Below are positions 41,575-50,874 of a stretch of DNA of 64,000 bases, one piece after another. Source of the stretch: Mumia sp. Pv4-285 (GTDB taxonomy: Bacteria > Actinomycetota > Actinomycetes > Propionibacteriales > Nocardioidaceae); the NCBI RefSeq assembly GCF_041320275.1, contig NZ_CP162023.1, positions 4,526,001-4,590,000 of the forward strand, in the 5' to 3' direction. Under the pieces are notes generated by a model. It ran no database searches, was not told the DNA's origin, and saw only the letters and a program-made list of their open reading frames with translations. The position numbers were made by a program, and so were the translations under genes. The stretch's first letter is position 1. The number at the start of each line of letters is the position of its first letter.

Positions 41575-42240
41575 TCAGCGGCGGTCCTGCCAGGTGCAGA
41601 GGCAGACCTTGTTGCCCTCGGGATCGGCGAGGACCCAGAAGCTCGGTGCCTCGGCGTCGCTCACGAAAGTGCCGCCGGCAGCGAGCGCGGCGTCGATCCG
41701 TGGCTGGACCTGCTCCGGCTCGACCCAGACGTCGAGGTGCCACCGCTGGCGCGGCTCCTCGCTCCCCGACTTCTGGAACCAGATCGTCGGCAGGCCGTCG
41801 TGCGGGTCGTTCAGCTCGTCGTCGACCTCAGCGACGTCCGACTCCTCCATCGCCAGCGCCGCCTTCCAGAACGGCAGGACGCCCTGGTGCGCCGGGGTGT
41901 CGAGAGCAAGCTCGAGGCGCGCGACGGAGGCCGACTCCATGGATGTCCCTTCGCCGGCCTCGGCGACGATCTCGCTGATCCTCCGCGCCAGGCGTACGTC
42001 CCGCTCGGTCACGCCGCGCGCGTCGTGGCTGGTCAGCCGGACGTCCACGTGGGAGTAGCGAAGGTCGACATCAGGGTGGTGGTCCATCTCTTCGGCCGCT
42101 GCGCCGATCGCGTTGACGATGGCGAGCCCGGTGGCGAAGTCGGGGGTGACGATGCGGGTCTGCAGCCCACCGATGAGATAGGCCCACCCGCCGAGCCGTT
42201 CGTCGGCGATCTGCTGTCCGGTCATGGGTTCGGTGCTCAT
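41575..42240 (-). CDS. Pterin-4a-carbinolamine dehydratase-like domain fused to VOC domain
   Basis: 221 aa with two modules. Residues about 6-95 match pterin-4a-carbinolamine dehydratase (GWAYLIGGLQTRIVTPDFAT, EMDHHPDVDLRYSHVDVRLT with the HHPD active-site motif). Residues about 105-220 are a glyoxalase/VOC domain (LELALDTPAHQGVLPFWKAA, RWHLDVWVEPEQVQPRIDAA, WVLADPEGNKVCLCTW). No aromatic amino-acid hydroxylase is nearby, so a classical tetrahydrobiopterin-recycling role is doubtful. A divergent DinB gene starts 34 bp away. ATG 42240 chosen; 42225 is an internal alternative. Confidence 0.85.
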   Translation of the reverse strand: MSTEPMTGQQIADERLGGWAYLIGGLQTRIVTPDFATGLAIVNAIGAAAEEMDHHPDVDLRYSHVDVRLTSHDARGVTERDVRLARRISEIVAEAGEGTSMESASVARLELALDTPAHQGVLPFWKAALAMEESDVAEVDDELNDPHDGLPTIWFQKSGSEEPRQRWHLDVWVEPEQVQPRIDAALAAGGTFVSDAEAPSFWVLADPEGNKVCLCTWQDRR

Positions 42241-42274
42241 GGACCCATGCTGCCGCCATGAGAGGCTGACGCGC

Positions 42275-42775
42275 ATGCCCACGTTTCCCCCGACGTACGC
42301 CGAAGACGTCATCGCCGCCCCGGCGCACGCACAGCTCGAGGCGTTCCTCGACCAGCACCGTGCCGCGATCCACGACTCGCTCGACGGTCTGACGGAGGAG
42401 CAGGCACGCCGCCGGCTCGTGCCGTCGAAGACCACGCTCCTCGGGCTCGTGAAGCATGCGACGTTCGTCGAGAAGGTCTGGTTCGACGAGGCGATCACCT
42501 GCCGCACGCGCTCGGAGATCGGCATCCCCGCGTCGCCGGACGAGTCGTTCGACCTCGACGGCGACGACACGATCGACTCGGTCCGCACGGCGTACCGCCA
42601 CGCCGTCGAGGCCTCCCGCCGGGCGGCGGCACCGCTCGGGCTCGACGACCTCGTACGAGGCAACCGCCGAGGTCCGCTCCCCTTCCGCTGGGTCTACTTC
42701 CACGTGCTGCGCGAGATCGCCCAGCACTGCGGCCACGCCGACATCCTGCGGGAGCAGGTCCTCGCAGAGGGGTAG
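42275..42775 (+). CDS. DinB-family protein
   Basis: 166-aa four-helix DinB/DUF664 protein: HAQLEAFLDQHRAAIHDSLD, LTEEQARRRLVPSKTTLLGL, VKHATFVEKVWFDEAI (metal-site His) and VYFHVLREIAQHCGHADILR (second His pair). The family includes metal-dependent thiol transferases (mycothiol-dependent in actinobacteria). ATG 42275 fits the homology start. Divergent from the PCD-VOC gene. Confidence 0.9.
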   Translation: MPTFPPTYAEDVIAAPAHAQLEAFLDQHRAAIHDSLDGLTEEQARRRLVPSKTTLLGLVKHATFVEKVWFDEAITCRTRSEIGIPASPDESFDLDGDDTIDSVRTAYRHAVEASRRAAAPLGLDDLVRGNRRGPLPFRWVYFHVLREIAQHCGHADILREQVLAEG

Positions 42776-42784
42776 ACCCACCTC

Positions 42785-42813
42785 GTGACAATGCGTCCGA
42801 TCGGTCGTATTCT
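42785..42813 (+). promoter_or_regulatory. Promoter of thioesterase gene
   Basis: GTGACA (-35, 42785-42790), 17-bp spacer, TATTCT (-10, 42808-42813), then six bases to ATG 42820. The best complete sigma-70-type promoter in the window; gives a leaderless mRNA. Confidence 0.6.
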
Positions 42814-42819
42814 TGCGGC

Positions 42820-43284
42820 ATGACGATGACGAACGAGAAGTCCGCCCTCGAGACGCCTTCGTACGGGGTGGTGGTCCCGGTGCGGGTCTACCTCGACGAC
42901 CTCGACGGGTTCGGGATGCTCAACCACGTGGAGTACGCCCGGCTCTTCGACCACGCGGTGATCGACTACTGGACCGATGCCGGCTGGGTCCTCGACCCGA
43001 CGCGCTCCGTCCAGGTCATCCGCGAGCTGCACCTGACCTTCCACCAGCCGATCACCCAGATCGGCGACGTGGCCGTGCACCTGTGGGTGGAGCAGGCAGG
43101 CCGGACGAGCGTGAACTACCGGTTCCGGATCCTGTCGAGCGATCACGAGACCCTGCATGCGGAGGGCACGCGACGGCTGATCAACCTCGACCCCAGCACG
43201 CTGCGCCCGACACCGCTCACGGACGAGCAGTGGGGCTTCGCCGCGCCGCTGCTCGCGCCCGACGTCGTACGACCCACCGGCTGA
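42820..43284 (+). CDS. Acyl-CoA thioesterase, 4-hydroxybenzoyl-CoA-thioesterase-like hotdog
   Basis: 154-aa hotdog-fold enzyme: VPVRVYLDDLDGFGMLNHVE / YARLFDHAVIDYW gives the catalytic Asp-containing loop pattern (D-x-DxxGHVNH-like), followed by LHLTFHQPITQIGDVAVHLW. Expected to hydrolyse an acyl-CoA thioester. Probably leaderless from the promoter at 42785. Convergent with the TetR gene, 6 bp apart. Confidence 0.88.
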   Translation: MTMTNEKSALETPSYGVVVPVRVYLDDLDGFGMLNHVEYARLFDHAVIDYWTDAGWVLDPTRSVQVIRELHLTFHQPITQIGDVAVHLWVEQAGRTSVNYRFRILSSDHETLHAEGTRRLINLDPSTLRPTPLTDEQWGFAAPLLAPDVVRPTG

Positions 43285-43290
43285 GTCCGA

Positions 43291-43878
43291 TCAGTCGAGC
43301 GCGCCGATCACGTCCAGCGCACACACGACCGCGAGGTCGAGCTCGTCGTCGGAGTCGAACAGCACCGAGCGGGTGATGCCGGCGGCGAGGAACGCGTCGA
43401 TCTGGAACGCGAGCGTACGCCCGTCGCCGCCCGCCGCGACCACGTCCGTCGCGAGGAGGTCGAGCCACTCGTGCTTGAGGGCGCGAACCGCGTCGGCCAC
43501 AGGGCCGGCCTGACCCCCGAACTCCGCCGACGAGGTGACCAGGAAGCAGCCGCCGGGGAAGACCCGCCGGCGCACGTACGCCGCCCAGCTCTCGACCAGC
43601 GCTCGCAGCCTCGGCGCACCTGGATCGGCGGCCCACACCGGTGCGACGACCTCGGCGATCACGACCCGGCGAGCCTCGGCGATCGCCGCGAGCTGGATCG
43701 CCTCACGGTTCTCGAAGACGGTGAGGATGCCGCTCTTGCTGACGCCCGTCGCAGTCGCGAGGCCACCGACGGAGAGCGAGTCGAGGCCGTGCGTCGTCGC
43801 AGTGTCGGCCGCCTGGCGCGCCACCTTGCGCCGCGTCGCGTCACCACGGGCGCGGCGCCCATCGGTGGTGGTGCTCAT
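43291..43878 (-). CDS. TetR-family transcriptional regulator
   Basis: 195 aa. HTH: AADTATTHGLDSLSVGGLAT / ATGVSKSGILTVFENREAIQ, then a TetR_C-type domain (WAAYVRRRVFPGGCFLVTSS) of the group regulating small-molecule oxidoreductases. TAGACT and six bases precede ATG 43878 on the minus strand. The TspO-like gene lies directly upstream in the same direction; regulatory target not evident. Confidence 0.9.
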   Translation of the reverse strand: MSTTTDGRRARGDATRRKVARQAADTATTHGLDSLSVGGLATATGVSKSGILTVFENREAIQLAAIAEARRVVIAEVVAPVWAADPGAPRLRALVESWAAYVRRRVFPGGCFLVTSSAEFGGQAGPVADAVRALKHEWLDLLATDVVAAGGDGRTLAFQIDAFLAAGITRSVLFDSDDELDLAVVCALDVIGALD

Positions 43879-43906
43879 GGCTCGAGTCTAGGAGGCGTGC
43901 TCGGAC

Positions 43907-44689
43907 TCACCTCGCGCGTCGGCGGAGGACGAGCAGGGCATTGACCGCCACCACGACGACGGCGGTGATCGCGGCCGTGACGACCAGTGCACCTGAGGTC
44001 TCCCGCACCGCGACGATGAGGCCGACGAGCGCCCACACGAGCGTCGCGGCGTACGCCCACGAACCGCCGATCAGCACGCTCAGGGCCACTGCGACCACCG
44101 CGGTGACCACGAGGACGCCCAGCTGCCAGCCGACGTCGTCCCCGTCGAGCCAGCCTGCGGCGACGATCGCCGTGCACACGTTGAGGATCCCCGCGGCAGT
44201 CACCCACCCGGCGTAGACGCCGGTCGTGACACGAGCCAGCGTCGTGAGCCAGGACGGTCCGGTCGAGTCCGGCGCCGGACGGTTCGCGACCCGGGCGGCA
44301 TCCGCGGCGAGCACGACCATCGCCACGAGGACGACCGCCGTACCCCAGGACGACTCCCACGCGGCGACGACGATCCAGAGTGCGGCACCGACGTAAAGGA
44401 GGAGCAGATCACGCAGGAGGCGATCGGGCAGGACCGTGCCGGTGGCGCCCCGCACGAGGACGACGATCCCGTACGCGATCGTCAACAGGTAGACGAGGCT
44501 CCAGATCGAGAACGTGTAGCCCGCGGGCGTGATCAGCAGGTCGTCGCCCTGGCTGCTCGCCGGCGCTCCGAGGCTCCAGATCGCCTGCACGGCCGGCACC
44601 GCCACCTGGACGACCGCGGCGGCGAGCACCGCCCACGAGAGAGCGGGCGACGGCCGGGTGGGGGCGCTCAGTGTCGTCGAGGTTGTCAT
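43907..44689 (-). CDS. TspO-like multi-pass membrane protein
   Basis: 260 aa with seven or so hydrophobic segments, including SWAVLAAAVVQVAVPAVQAI and LVVTAAITAVVVVAVNALLV. The motif TPAGYTFSIWSLVYLLTIAY is characteristic of actinobacterial TspO/MBR-related tryptophan-rich sensory proteins, although this one has few tryptophans and no clear porphyrin site. The C-terminus ends in RRRAR. Function unknown. Divergent from a QsdR-like TetR gene 77 bp away, its likely regulator. Confidence 0.75.
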   Translation of the reverse strand: MTTSTTLSAPTRPSPALSWAVLAAAVVQVAVPAVQAIWSLGAPASSQGDDLLITPAGYTFSIWSLVYLLTIAYGIVVLVRGATGTVLPDRLLRDLLLLYVGAALWIVVAAWESSWGTAVVLVAMVVLAADAARVANRPAPDSTGPSWLTTLARVTTGVYAGWVTAAGILNVCTAIVAAGWLDGDDVGWQLGVLVVTAVVAVALSVLIGGSWAYAATLVWALVGLIVAVRETSGALVVTAAITAVVVVAVNALLVLRRRAR

Positions 44690-44766
44690 CCCTCGTCACG
44701 CTACCCGCGGCTGAGCGCCGCCACAGACTGCGAGCCCCTTGCCCGGATCGCACCGTTCGTGGTGAC

Positions 44767-45354
44767 ATGTCCGCCATGCCGAACCGCGTCATCACCCCGC
44801 GCGATGCGCTGGTCGTCGCGCGCGCATGGTTCCTCGACGGGCGGACCGTCGACATGAAGGTCCTGGCGGACGAGCTCGCGGTCGGCCGAGCGACGCTCTA
44901 CCGTGTGGTCGGCAGCCGCGAGAGACTCCTGGGCGACGTGATGGAGTCGCTCGCCCGGCCCACGATGGCCGCCGCGTTGGTGCGTGCACGCGAGCGCGGG
45001 CTCACCCCCGGGGTCGAGCAGCTGGTGGGCGCTGCCCGGATCATGAACCGCGCCGTGATGGAGTTCGCGCCGCTCCGCACGTTCCTGGCGGCGGAGCCCG
45101 AGACGGCCTTCCGGGTGCTGTTCATGCCCGCGGCGCAGGTGCACGTCCGGATCGTGCAGGCCTGGCAGCAGGTGTTGTCGACGGCGGTCGCGCGCGGCGA
45201 CCTCGATCCTGACGCCGACACGGAGCGCCTCGCCTATCTCTTCGTCAGGATCGGCGAGTCCATGATCTACGCCGACCTGCTGGCCGGCCGCGAGCCCGAC
45301 CTGGATCTCGCGGCCGACCTGCAGCGGTCGTTGCTGGCCCAGGCTGCCGCCTGA
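44767..45354 (+). CDS. TetR-family regulator, QsdR-like
   Basis: 195 aa. An HTH near the N-terminus (ALVVARAWFLDGRTVDMKVL / ADELAVGRATLYRVVGSRER) and the QsdR-type C-terminal domain (MNRAVMEFAPLRTFLAAEPE, AYLFVRIGESMIYADLLAGR). QsdR proteins were described as repressors of lactonase genes; the target here is likely the divergent TspO-like gene. ATG 44767 is chosen, with ATG 44776 as alternative. One base separates its stop from the convergent carboxylesterase. Confidence 0.87.
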   Translation: MSAMPNRVITPRDALVVARAWFLDGRTVDMKVLADELAVGRATLYRVVGSRERLLGDVMESLARPTMAAALVRARERGLTPGVEQLVGAARIMNRAVMEFAPLRTFLAAEPETAFRVLFMPAAQVHVRIVQAWQQVLSTAVARGDLDPDADTERLAYLFVRIGESMIYADLLAGREPDLDLAADLQRSLLAQAAA

Positions 45355-45355
45355 C

Positions 45356-46936
45356 TCAGCCGAGCAGCGCCCAGAACCCGCAGTTGCTCGCTGCGGCGAC
45401 GTCCTCCCTGGCGATGCCGCCCGCGCTCTCGAGGTTCAGAGCGAGGACGTCACCCGGACCTTCGTACGCCGGCCACCGTGGGAGGCCACGCCCGTGCGGA
45501 CGACCGGTCGCGGCGAAGCTCGTCCAGTAGGCGACCATGGCATCCGAGAGCCGATCCTGCTCGCGGGTGAGCCCGTCGCCGAACAGCCCGGGGAACAGGA
45601 AGGGCAGCTCAGTCGCGTGAGAGGCACCGTCCTGCCCGGCGAGCAGCGGGATCAGCGGGTCGGCCGTACGGTCCTGGAACTGGTACGCGTAGACACGTGC
45701 GCCGCGGCGGTCGGTCGCGAGGTCGTACGCGTCCACGTGGGTGCACGTCGAGAGCGGCGAGCCGTAGTCGCTGAACACCGTGGACAGGGCGATGATCGGC
45801 GACGGGTACGCCGTGACCGGGTAGCGCTGCAGGACCCCCGGCGCGGCGGGACCGAACGTGGCGCCGATCGCGCCGGTGTACTGGGCGGCGGTGAGCGCCG
45901 TGCCGTACTGGAGGGGGATGAACAGCCGGTTCTCGTCGAGGGTGTTGCCGTGGACGAGGTCGACGCGGTTGGCGGTCCCGTCGGCGAGGGCCTCGCGCGG
46001 CTGTCGCGGGAGCACGCGGTCACCGACGGCGGGGGCGCCGCCTGGCCACGCGCGCAGCAAGGTCTCGACGTCGACCTCACGCAGGCAGGCGGCGACGTCG
46101 GCAGCCTGCGCACAACCCACCGCTTCGGCGACTCGCTCACCCGTCGCCTCGGCGGTCTCGACGCTGGCGAAGTCGCTCGCGCACGAGTAGCTCTGCGCGA
46201 TCGCACGACGGAACAGACCGCGCGCACCCGGCGAGGCGACGTTGGCGCACACCGACGCACTCCCGGCCGACTCTCCGAACACCGTCACGTTGCGCGGGTT
46301 GCCACCGAAGGCACGTGCGTTGCGCTGCACCCACCGCAGCGCCGCCTGCTGGTCCAGCAGTGCTGCGTTGCTCGACCCGAGGTCGGGGTGGGTCAGGAAC
46401 CCGAGCGGCCCCAGACGGTAGTTGATCGTCACGACGACGACGTCACCCTGCGTCGCGAGCTTGGACGCGTCATAGCTGCCGCCCGTACCCGTCAGGAAAG
46501 ATCCACCATGGATCCACACCATCACCGGCAGCCCGGCTCGTCGCGCCGAACGGCCGGCCGGCGTCGTGACGTTGAGGTAGAGGCAGTCCTCGTCGACGGT
46601 GGTCGCGTTGCCCGTGCCGTTGGTCAGCTGCGCGCACTGCTGGCGCGGCGCGGTCGCGTCGAGGACGCCGCGCCACGGCGTCACGGCCTGCGGCGCACGG
46701 AAGCGTCGGTCGCCGGTCGGGGGCGCGGCGAACGGGATGCCCTCGAACGTCCGGAGAGCACGCTCGGCGGTGCCACGTACAGCGCCGTCCGACGTGCGCA
46801 CGACGGTGTCGTCGCGGTGTCGGCCCGGCGTCCCTTCAGCAGGGGACGCGAGCGACGCGACTGCGACGGACATCGCGAGCGAGCAAGCGACGAGTGCGGG
46901 GCGGAGAAGAGTGCGGCGTCGGCGGAAGGCAGGCAC
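45356..46936 (-). CDS. Secreted type-B carboxylesterase
   Basis: 526 aa. N-terminal RRRRTLLRPALVACSLAMSV is a signal peptide. Carboxylesterase/lipase type B core: EGIPFAAPPTGDRRFRAPQA, EDCLYLNVTTPAG, oxyanion motif WIHGGSF, nucleophile elbow FGESAGS, acid Glu in GNTLDENRLF, and catalytic His in GASHATELPFLF. Hydrolyses carboxylic esters outside the cell; substrate unknown. GTG 46936 is preferred since AGGAG lies eight bases before it; GTG 46972 would add 12 residues. Confidence 0.91.
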   Translation of the reverse strand: MPAFRRRRTLLRPALVACSLAMSVAVASLASPAEGTPGRHRDDTVVRTSDGAVRGTAERALRTFEGIPFAAPPTGDRRFRAPQAVTPWRGVLDATAPRQQCAQLTNGTGNATTVDEDCLYLNVTTPAGRSARRAGLPVMVWIHGGSFLTGTGGSYDASKLATQGDVVVVTINYRLGPLGFLTHPDLGSSNAALLDQQAALRWVQRNARAFGGNPRNVTVFGESAGSASVCANVASPGARGLFRRAIAQSYSCASDFASVETAEATGERVAEAVGCAQAADVAACLREVDVETLLRAWPGGAPAVGDRVLPRQPREALADGTANRVDLVHGNTLDENRLFIPLQYGTALTAAQYTGAIGATFGPAAPGVLQRYPVTAYPSPIIALSTVFSDYGSPLSTCTHVDAYDLATDRRGARVYAYQFQDRTADPLIPLLAGQDGASHATELPFLFPGLFGDGLTREQDRLSDAMVAYWTSFAATGRPHGRGLPRWPAYEGPGDVLALNLESAGGIAREDVAAASNCGFWALLG

Positions 46937-47101
46937 AGAGGGGCTCCTGGGGTTCGGAGGTGCAGCCCTCACCTCGGCCGCGGTGCGACGCTAGACCGGC
47001 AGGTCGGGGGCGCGCCAGGGACCGGCGTGAACGTGAGACCGCGTCCCAGGCGTGCGAGAGCGTGCCCGGCCGAGCGGGCGAGGATGCGGGACACTGCGGA
47101 G

Positions 47102-48058
47102 GTGCTGCACCTGCGCCTCGTCATCCCAGCGAGCCTGACCGACGACGTCGAACGCCTGCTGCTCGCCGACGACGCGGTCAGCAGCGTGGTCGTCCTGCGG
47201 GGAGTCGCCCTGAAGCCGACGGGTGATCTCGTCCACGCCGACGTCGCTCGCGAAGCAGCGAACGGGGTCGTCGACGGACTCCTCGCCCTCGACGTCCACC
47301 GGTTGGGCACCCTCCACATCGACCCGGTCCAGACGTGGCTCTCGCAGGCTGCGTTCGACGCCGAGAGGAAGAGCCCGGGCAGCAGCGCCGACTCGATCGT
47401 GTGGGCCGGTGTCGCGCAGCAGGCCTACGAGGACACGGAGCCCAACTGGACCTTCATGTCCTTCATGGTCCTCGCGACCGTGCTCGCCGCGATCGCGATC
47501 ACGACCGACTCGCTGGTCCTCGTGATCGGCGCGATGATCCTCGGCCCTGAGTTCGGTGCGGTGATCGCCCTCGGTGTCGCCCTCGTCCGCAAGCGCTACC
47601 ACCTGCTGCGGCGCGCGATCCGGGCCCTCGCGCTGGGCTTCGGCGTCGCCATCGCGGCCACCACCGCCCTGGCACTGGTGGCCCGTGCACTCGGGTGGAT
47701 CACCCCGGCGATGCTGTCGGCACCGCGCCCGTACACCGGGTTCGTCTCCTCACCCGACCAGTGGTCGTTCATCGTCGCCGTGATCGCTGCGGCCGCCGGG
47801 GTTCTCTCGGTGACCTCGTCGCGACTCGGTGGCCTGTCGGGCGTCTTCATCTCGGTGACGACGATCCCCGCCGCCGGCGACATCGCGCTCGGGCTCGCGT
47901 TCGGCCGGTGGCACGACGTCGGAGGAAGCACCTTGCAGCTGCTCGCGAACATCACCGGCATGGCGCTCGCCGGCTGGCTGACCCTCACGCTCCAGCAGAC
48001 GCTGTGGGGACGGCTGTCCCGCCAGCGCGCTCGCCTGCTCGACCGGCGCGCCGGCTAG
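47102..48058 (+). CDS. DUF389 membrane protein
   Basis: 318 aa. A soluble N-terminal domain (LHLRLVIPASLTDDVERLLL, TLHIDPVQTWLSQAAFDAER) precedes six or so membrane helices with the DUF389 motifs VLATVLAAIAITTDSLVLVI, GAMILGPEFGAVIALGVALV and FISVTTIPAAGDIALGLAFG. Such proteins are inner-membrane proteins of unknown transport function. GTG 47102 is chosen because family members begin VLHLR; ATG 47084 is an in-frame alternative. Tail-to-tail 4-bp overlap with the M4 protease. Confidence 0.83.
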   Translation: MLHLRLVIPASLTDDVERLLLADDAVSSVVVLRGVALKPTGDLVHADVAREAANGVVDGLLALDVHRLGTLHIDPVQTWLSQAAFDAERKSPGSSADSIVWAGVAQQAYEDTEPNWTFMSFMVLATVLAAIAITTDSLVLVIGAMILGPEFGAVIALGVALVRKRYHLLRRAIRALALGFGVAIAATTALALVARALGWITPAMLSAPRPYTGFVSSPDQWSFIVAVIAAAAGVLSVTSSRLGGLSGVFISVTTIPAAGDIALGLAFGRWHDVGGSTLQLLANITGMALAGWLTLTLQQTLWGRLSRQRARLLDRRAG

Positions 48059-50874
48059 CGGCGGATCTTCTTCGTCGACCGCGACGTCCGCGCGGTGGTC
48101 GCGTACCCGGGCTTGCTGCCGGTCACCTTCACGCGGATCTTCTTCCCGCGGTCCTTCTTGGTCAGCTTGTACTTGATGCCTGTGGCGCCGCGGATCGCCT
48201 TGCCGTTGCGGTACCACCGCTGAGTGAGGCGCGTCCCTCCGGTCCAGTAGCCCCGGTTGACGGTGAGCTTCCTGCCGACCTTCGTCTTGCCCCTGATCTT
48301 CGGCGTGCTCGCCACGAGGCGGCCGGCCAGGACCCCGACGGAGTTGCTCGTGCTCGCGGAGCCCACGTATCCGGACCTGCTCGCCGTGACCCGGACCGAG
48401 ATCCGCCGGCCGACGTCGGCGGCGGTCAACGCGTACGCGCTACGGGTCGCGCCGTAGATCGGCGCACCGTTGCGGTACCACCGGTACGAGCGGGTGACGC
48501 TTGTCGGGCTCCAGCGGTCGGCGGTGACCGACAATGTTGCCGGATACCTCGCCGACGTGGCGATCCGGGGAGCTGCGACGACCTTGATCCTGGGGACGTC
48601 GCACGTGTAGATCTCGATGTCGTCGAGATACCAGCCCCACATGGCCAGGTAGGCGTCGCCGCGGACCGTGAAGGAGGGGCGCACGGACTTCCCGGCGAAC
48701 GACGAGAGGTCGAGCCGGCTGGCGACCCACCCGAAGCTGTCGCCGCCGAACGCCGTCATGCCGGCGTAGGCGTTCGGGAAGCCGTCCTCACCCTTCACCA
48801 GGACGTTCTTGGGACCGTTCAGCCACGGCAGGGCTGCCGTACCGACCGCAGCGGACCCGGTCGGGGTCACCTCGACGGTGCCGCCGTCGTAGAACAGCGG
48901 GGGAAGCGGATCGTTCTGGTACCACTCGAAGACCCGCCACTGCTGGAAGCGCAGGTACGTCTTCTGGCCCGCGGGGACGGTCACCGCGCTCTTCGCCGTC
49001 AACGACGAACGGTCGGGCTCGCCATGCTCCGGGGCGGGGTCCGAACCGAACCACGACTGCGTCCCCGACGTCGCGTTGCTCGGGACCGCGTCGTGGGGGG
49101 CGCGGCCCCAGTGCGCCCCTGCGGTGAACTTGTCCTCGGCGACACCCTGCTCGCTGGCGAGGAGTGCTCGCTTGGTCGTCCCCACCGGGCAGCTGGCGGG
49201 GGCGTCGGCGTACGGGGCGACGCCAGCCGGGGTCTCGCTGAGCTCGGTCGCGAAGACCGCCTTCTCGACCTGCTCGCAGTGGGCACTCGTCATCCCTTCG
49301 GTCCCCGCGAGGGCGAGATCGTTGCAGGTCTGCAGCAGCACTCGGCCGAGGTCGGCGTAGTCGCTGCCGGACGTCAGCGCCTGGAGCGTCGCGACGTACA
49401 GCGTCGCCGAACGCCTCAGCGTCGGGTCGCCGGAGTCGAGGCCGGCGATCGTCTGCCCGTTGAAGGCACCGCCCTGCGAGATCAGGTAGTACGTCTTGTT
49501 GCCGACGCCGCTGTTCGTGTGGACGCCGCCCCGGTCGCCGTACGGCAGCGCCAGGTCGTTCCTCCACAGGTCGCTCGTCATCTTGTCGGGATCGCCGTAC
49601 TCCGTGGGGTCGGCCATGCTGCGGGCTGGTTCGAGGTCCTCACCGAGCGTCCACGTCGTCTCGCCGCCCTCCGAGTCGTCGCGGTGGTCGACGATCTCGC
49701 CCATCACGTCGGCCATCGACTCGTTGATGGCTCCGGACTGGCCCCAGTAGAAGAGGTTCGCGGTCTTCTCGATCACCCCGTGCGTGAGCTCGTGGGCGAC
49801 GATGTCGTCGGCCTGCGCGAACCCGTCGCCGAGGACGATGCGCTCGCCGTTCCAGGAGGCGTTCTCGAACGGGCAGGGTGCGTTCTCGGCGGTGCTGCAG
49901 AAGCGCACCGTCGATGCGAGCGTCTTGGCCCCGTCGAGGGTCACCCCGATGAGGTTGGTGAGGTCGATCCCGGCGATGTCGTCGTAGAAGTCCGACGTGG
50001 CACCGAGCGCGTCGTACGCGGCGTCGACGTCCGGCCGGTCCAGCGGCGGATCGAGCTCCGTACGCGTGGGCGCGTGGCAGTCCTCGGGCTCGTCGCGAGG
50101 GACGTTCTCGTTGTCGCAGACGACCCGATTGAGGCTGGCCACCTGGTCGATGTTGGCGAGGATCCGGCCGCTCCTCGCGTCGACGAGGATCAGCCGGCGC
50201 AACGCTCCGCCGTCGCTCGCCTCGAACCACCAGGCCGTGCTGATGCCCGGCGCCGCGGTGAGGCCGGACACCGCCGGGTCGACGAGCCACCGGCCCAGGC
50301 CGTCGAGGTCGAAGTCGCCGGTCGCGACCTTCGCCATCGCCGTACGTGCGGCGGCCGCGGCCTCCCTCTCGGTCACGGTCGAGGCGGGAGCCTCGCTGGC
50401 CGTGGACGCCGTCGACAGCACCGACCCGAGCTGCCGGTCCGGCCGGAGCGACACCACGACCTCGCCGCCGAGCACGGGGACGCCGTCGACCTTCTGCTGG
50501 TACCGGACGACGTCCTGGCCGGCCGCGCTGTGCTTCTGGTCCTTACGGACGAGCGTGGTGCCGTCCTCGGCGACGCCGAAGGCCGCGCCGTACCGGTTGA
50601 GATGGCGGCGCGCGGCTGTGCTCGCGCTGTCGCGGGAGTCGACGTTCGGGTTGTCGACGCGACCGTCCTCCGCGCCGACGAAGGCGAGCACGCCGCTGTC
50701 GGACGACGCCGTGGTCAGCGTCGACGTCGCCTCGGACCTCAGCAGCGCCTCGGCAGCGGCCTCGGGAGCGACCGGATCAGCGGCTGCTGCCCAGGCAGAC
50801 GCGGTGAGTCCCGAGGCGGTCAGCGCGACGGCCAGCGCGAGCGTGGCGGCGCGGGCCGGGAGTCGTGACACCAT
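48055..50874 (-). CDS. Secreted M4 (thermolysin-like) metalloprotease with Ig-like tail repeats
   Basis: 939 aa. Signal peptide (LALAVALTASGLTASAWAAA), FTP/PepSY-type propeptide (RYQQKVDGVPVLGGEVVVSL), catalytic M4 domain with zinc motif HELTHGVIEKT and third ligand in GAINESMADVMGE, and a His of the stabilising type in GDRGGVHTNSGVGN. After the peptidase comes a beta-sandwich region (about 620-760) and two tandem repeats of about 85 residues (SYRWYRNGAPIYGATRSAYA and RWYRNGKAIRGATGIKYKLT in equivalent positions), ending in a very basic tail. GGAGACCG precedes the ATG. Extracellular protein degradation; the basic repeats may bind the cell surface. Confidence 0.92.
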   Translation of the reverse strand: MVSRLPARAATLALAVALTASGLTASAWAAAADPVAPEAAAEALLRSEATSTLTTASSDSGVLAFVGAEDGRVDNPNVDSRDSASTAARRHLNRYGAAFGVAEDGTTLVRKDQKHSAAGQDVVRYQQKVDGVPVLGGEVVVSLRPDRQLGSVLSTASTASEAPASTVTEREAAAAARTAMAKVATGDFDLDGLGRWLVDPAVSGLTAAPGISTAWWFEASDGGALRRLILVDARSGRILANIDQVASLNRVVCDNENVPRDEPEDCHAPTRTELDPPLDRPDVDAAYDALGATSDFYDDIAGIDLTNLIGVTLDGAKTLASTVRFCSTAENAPCPFENASWNGERIVLGDGFAQADDIVAHELTHGVIEKTANLFYWGQSGAINESMADVMGEIVDHRDDSEGGETTWTLGEDLEPARSMADPTEYGDPDKMTSDLWRNDLALPYGDRGGVHTNSGVGNKTYYLISQGGAFNGQTIAGLDSGDPTLRRSATLYVATLQALTSGSDYADLGRVLLQTCNDLALAGTEGMTSAHCEQVEKAVFATELSETPAGVAPYADAPASCPVGTTKRALLASEQGVAEDKFTAGAHWGRAPHDAVPSNATSGTQSWFGSDPAPEHGEPDRSSLTAKSAVTVPAGQKTYLRFQQWRVFEWYQNDPLPPLFYDGGTVEVTPTGSAAVGTAALPWLNGPKNVLVKGEDGFPNAYAGMTAFGGDSFGWVASRLDLSSFAGKSVRPSFTVRGDAYLAMWGWYLDDIEIYTCDVPRIKVVAAPRIATSARYPATLSVTADRWSPTSVTRSYRWYRNGAPIYGATRSAYALTAADVGRRISVRVTASRSGYVGSASTSNSVGVLAGRLVASTPKIRGKTKVGRKLTVNRGYWTGGTRLTQRWYRNGKAIRGATGIKYKLTKKDRGKKIRVKVTGSKPGYATTARTSRSTKKIRR

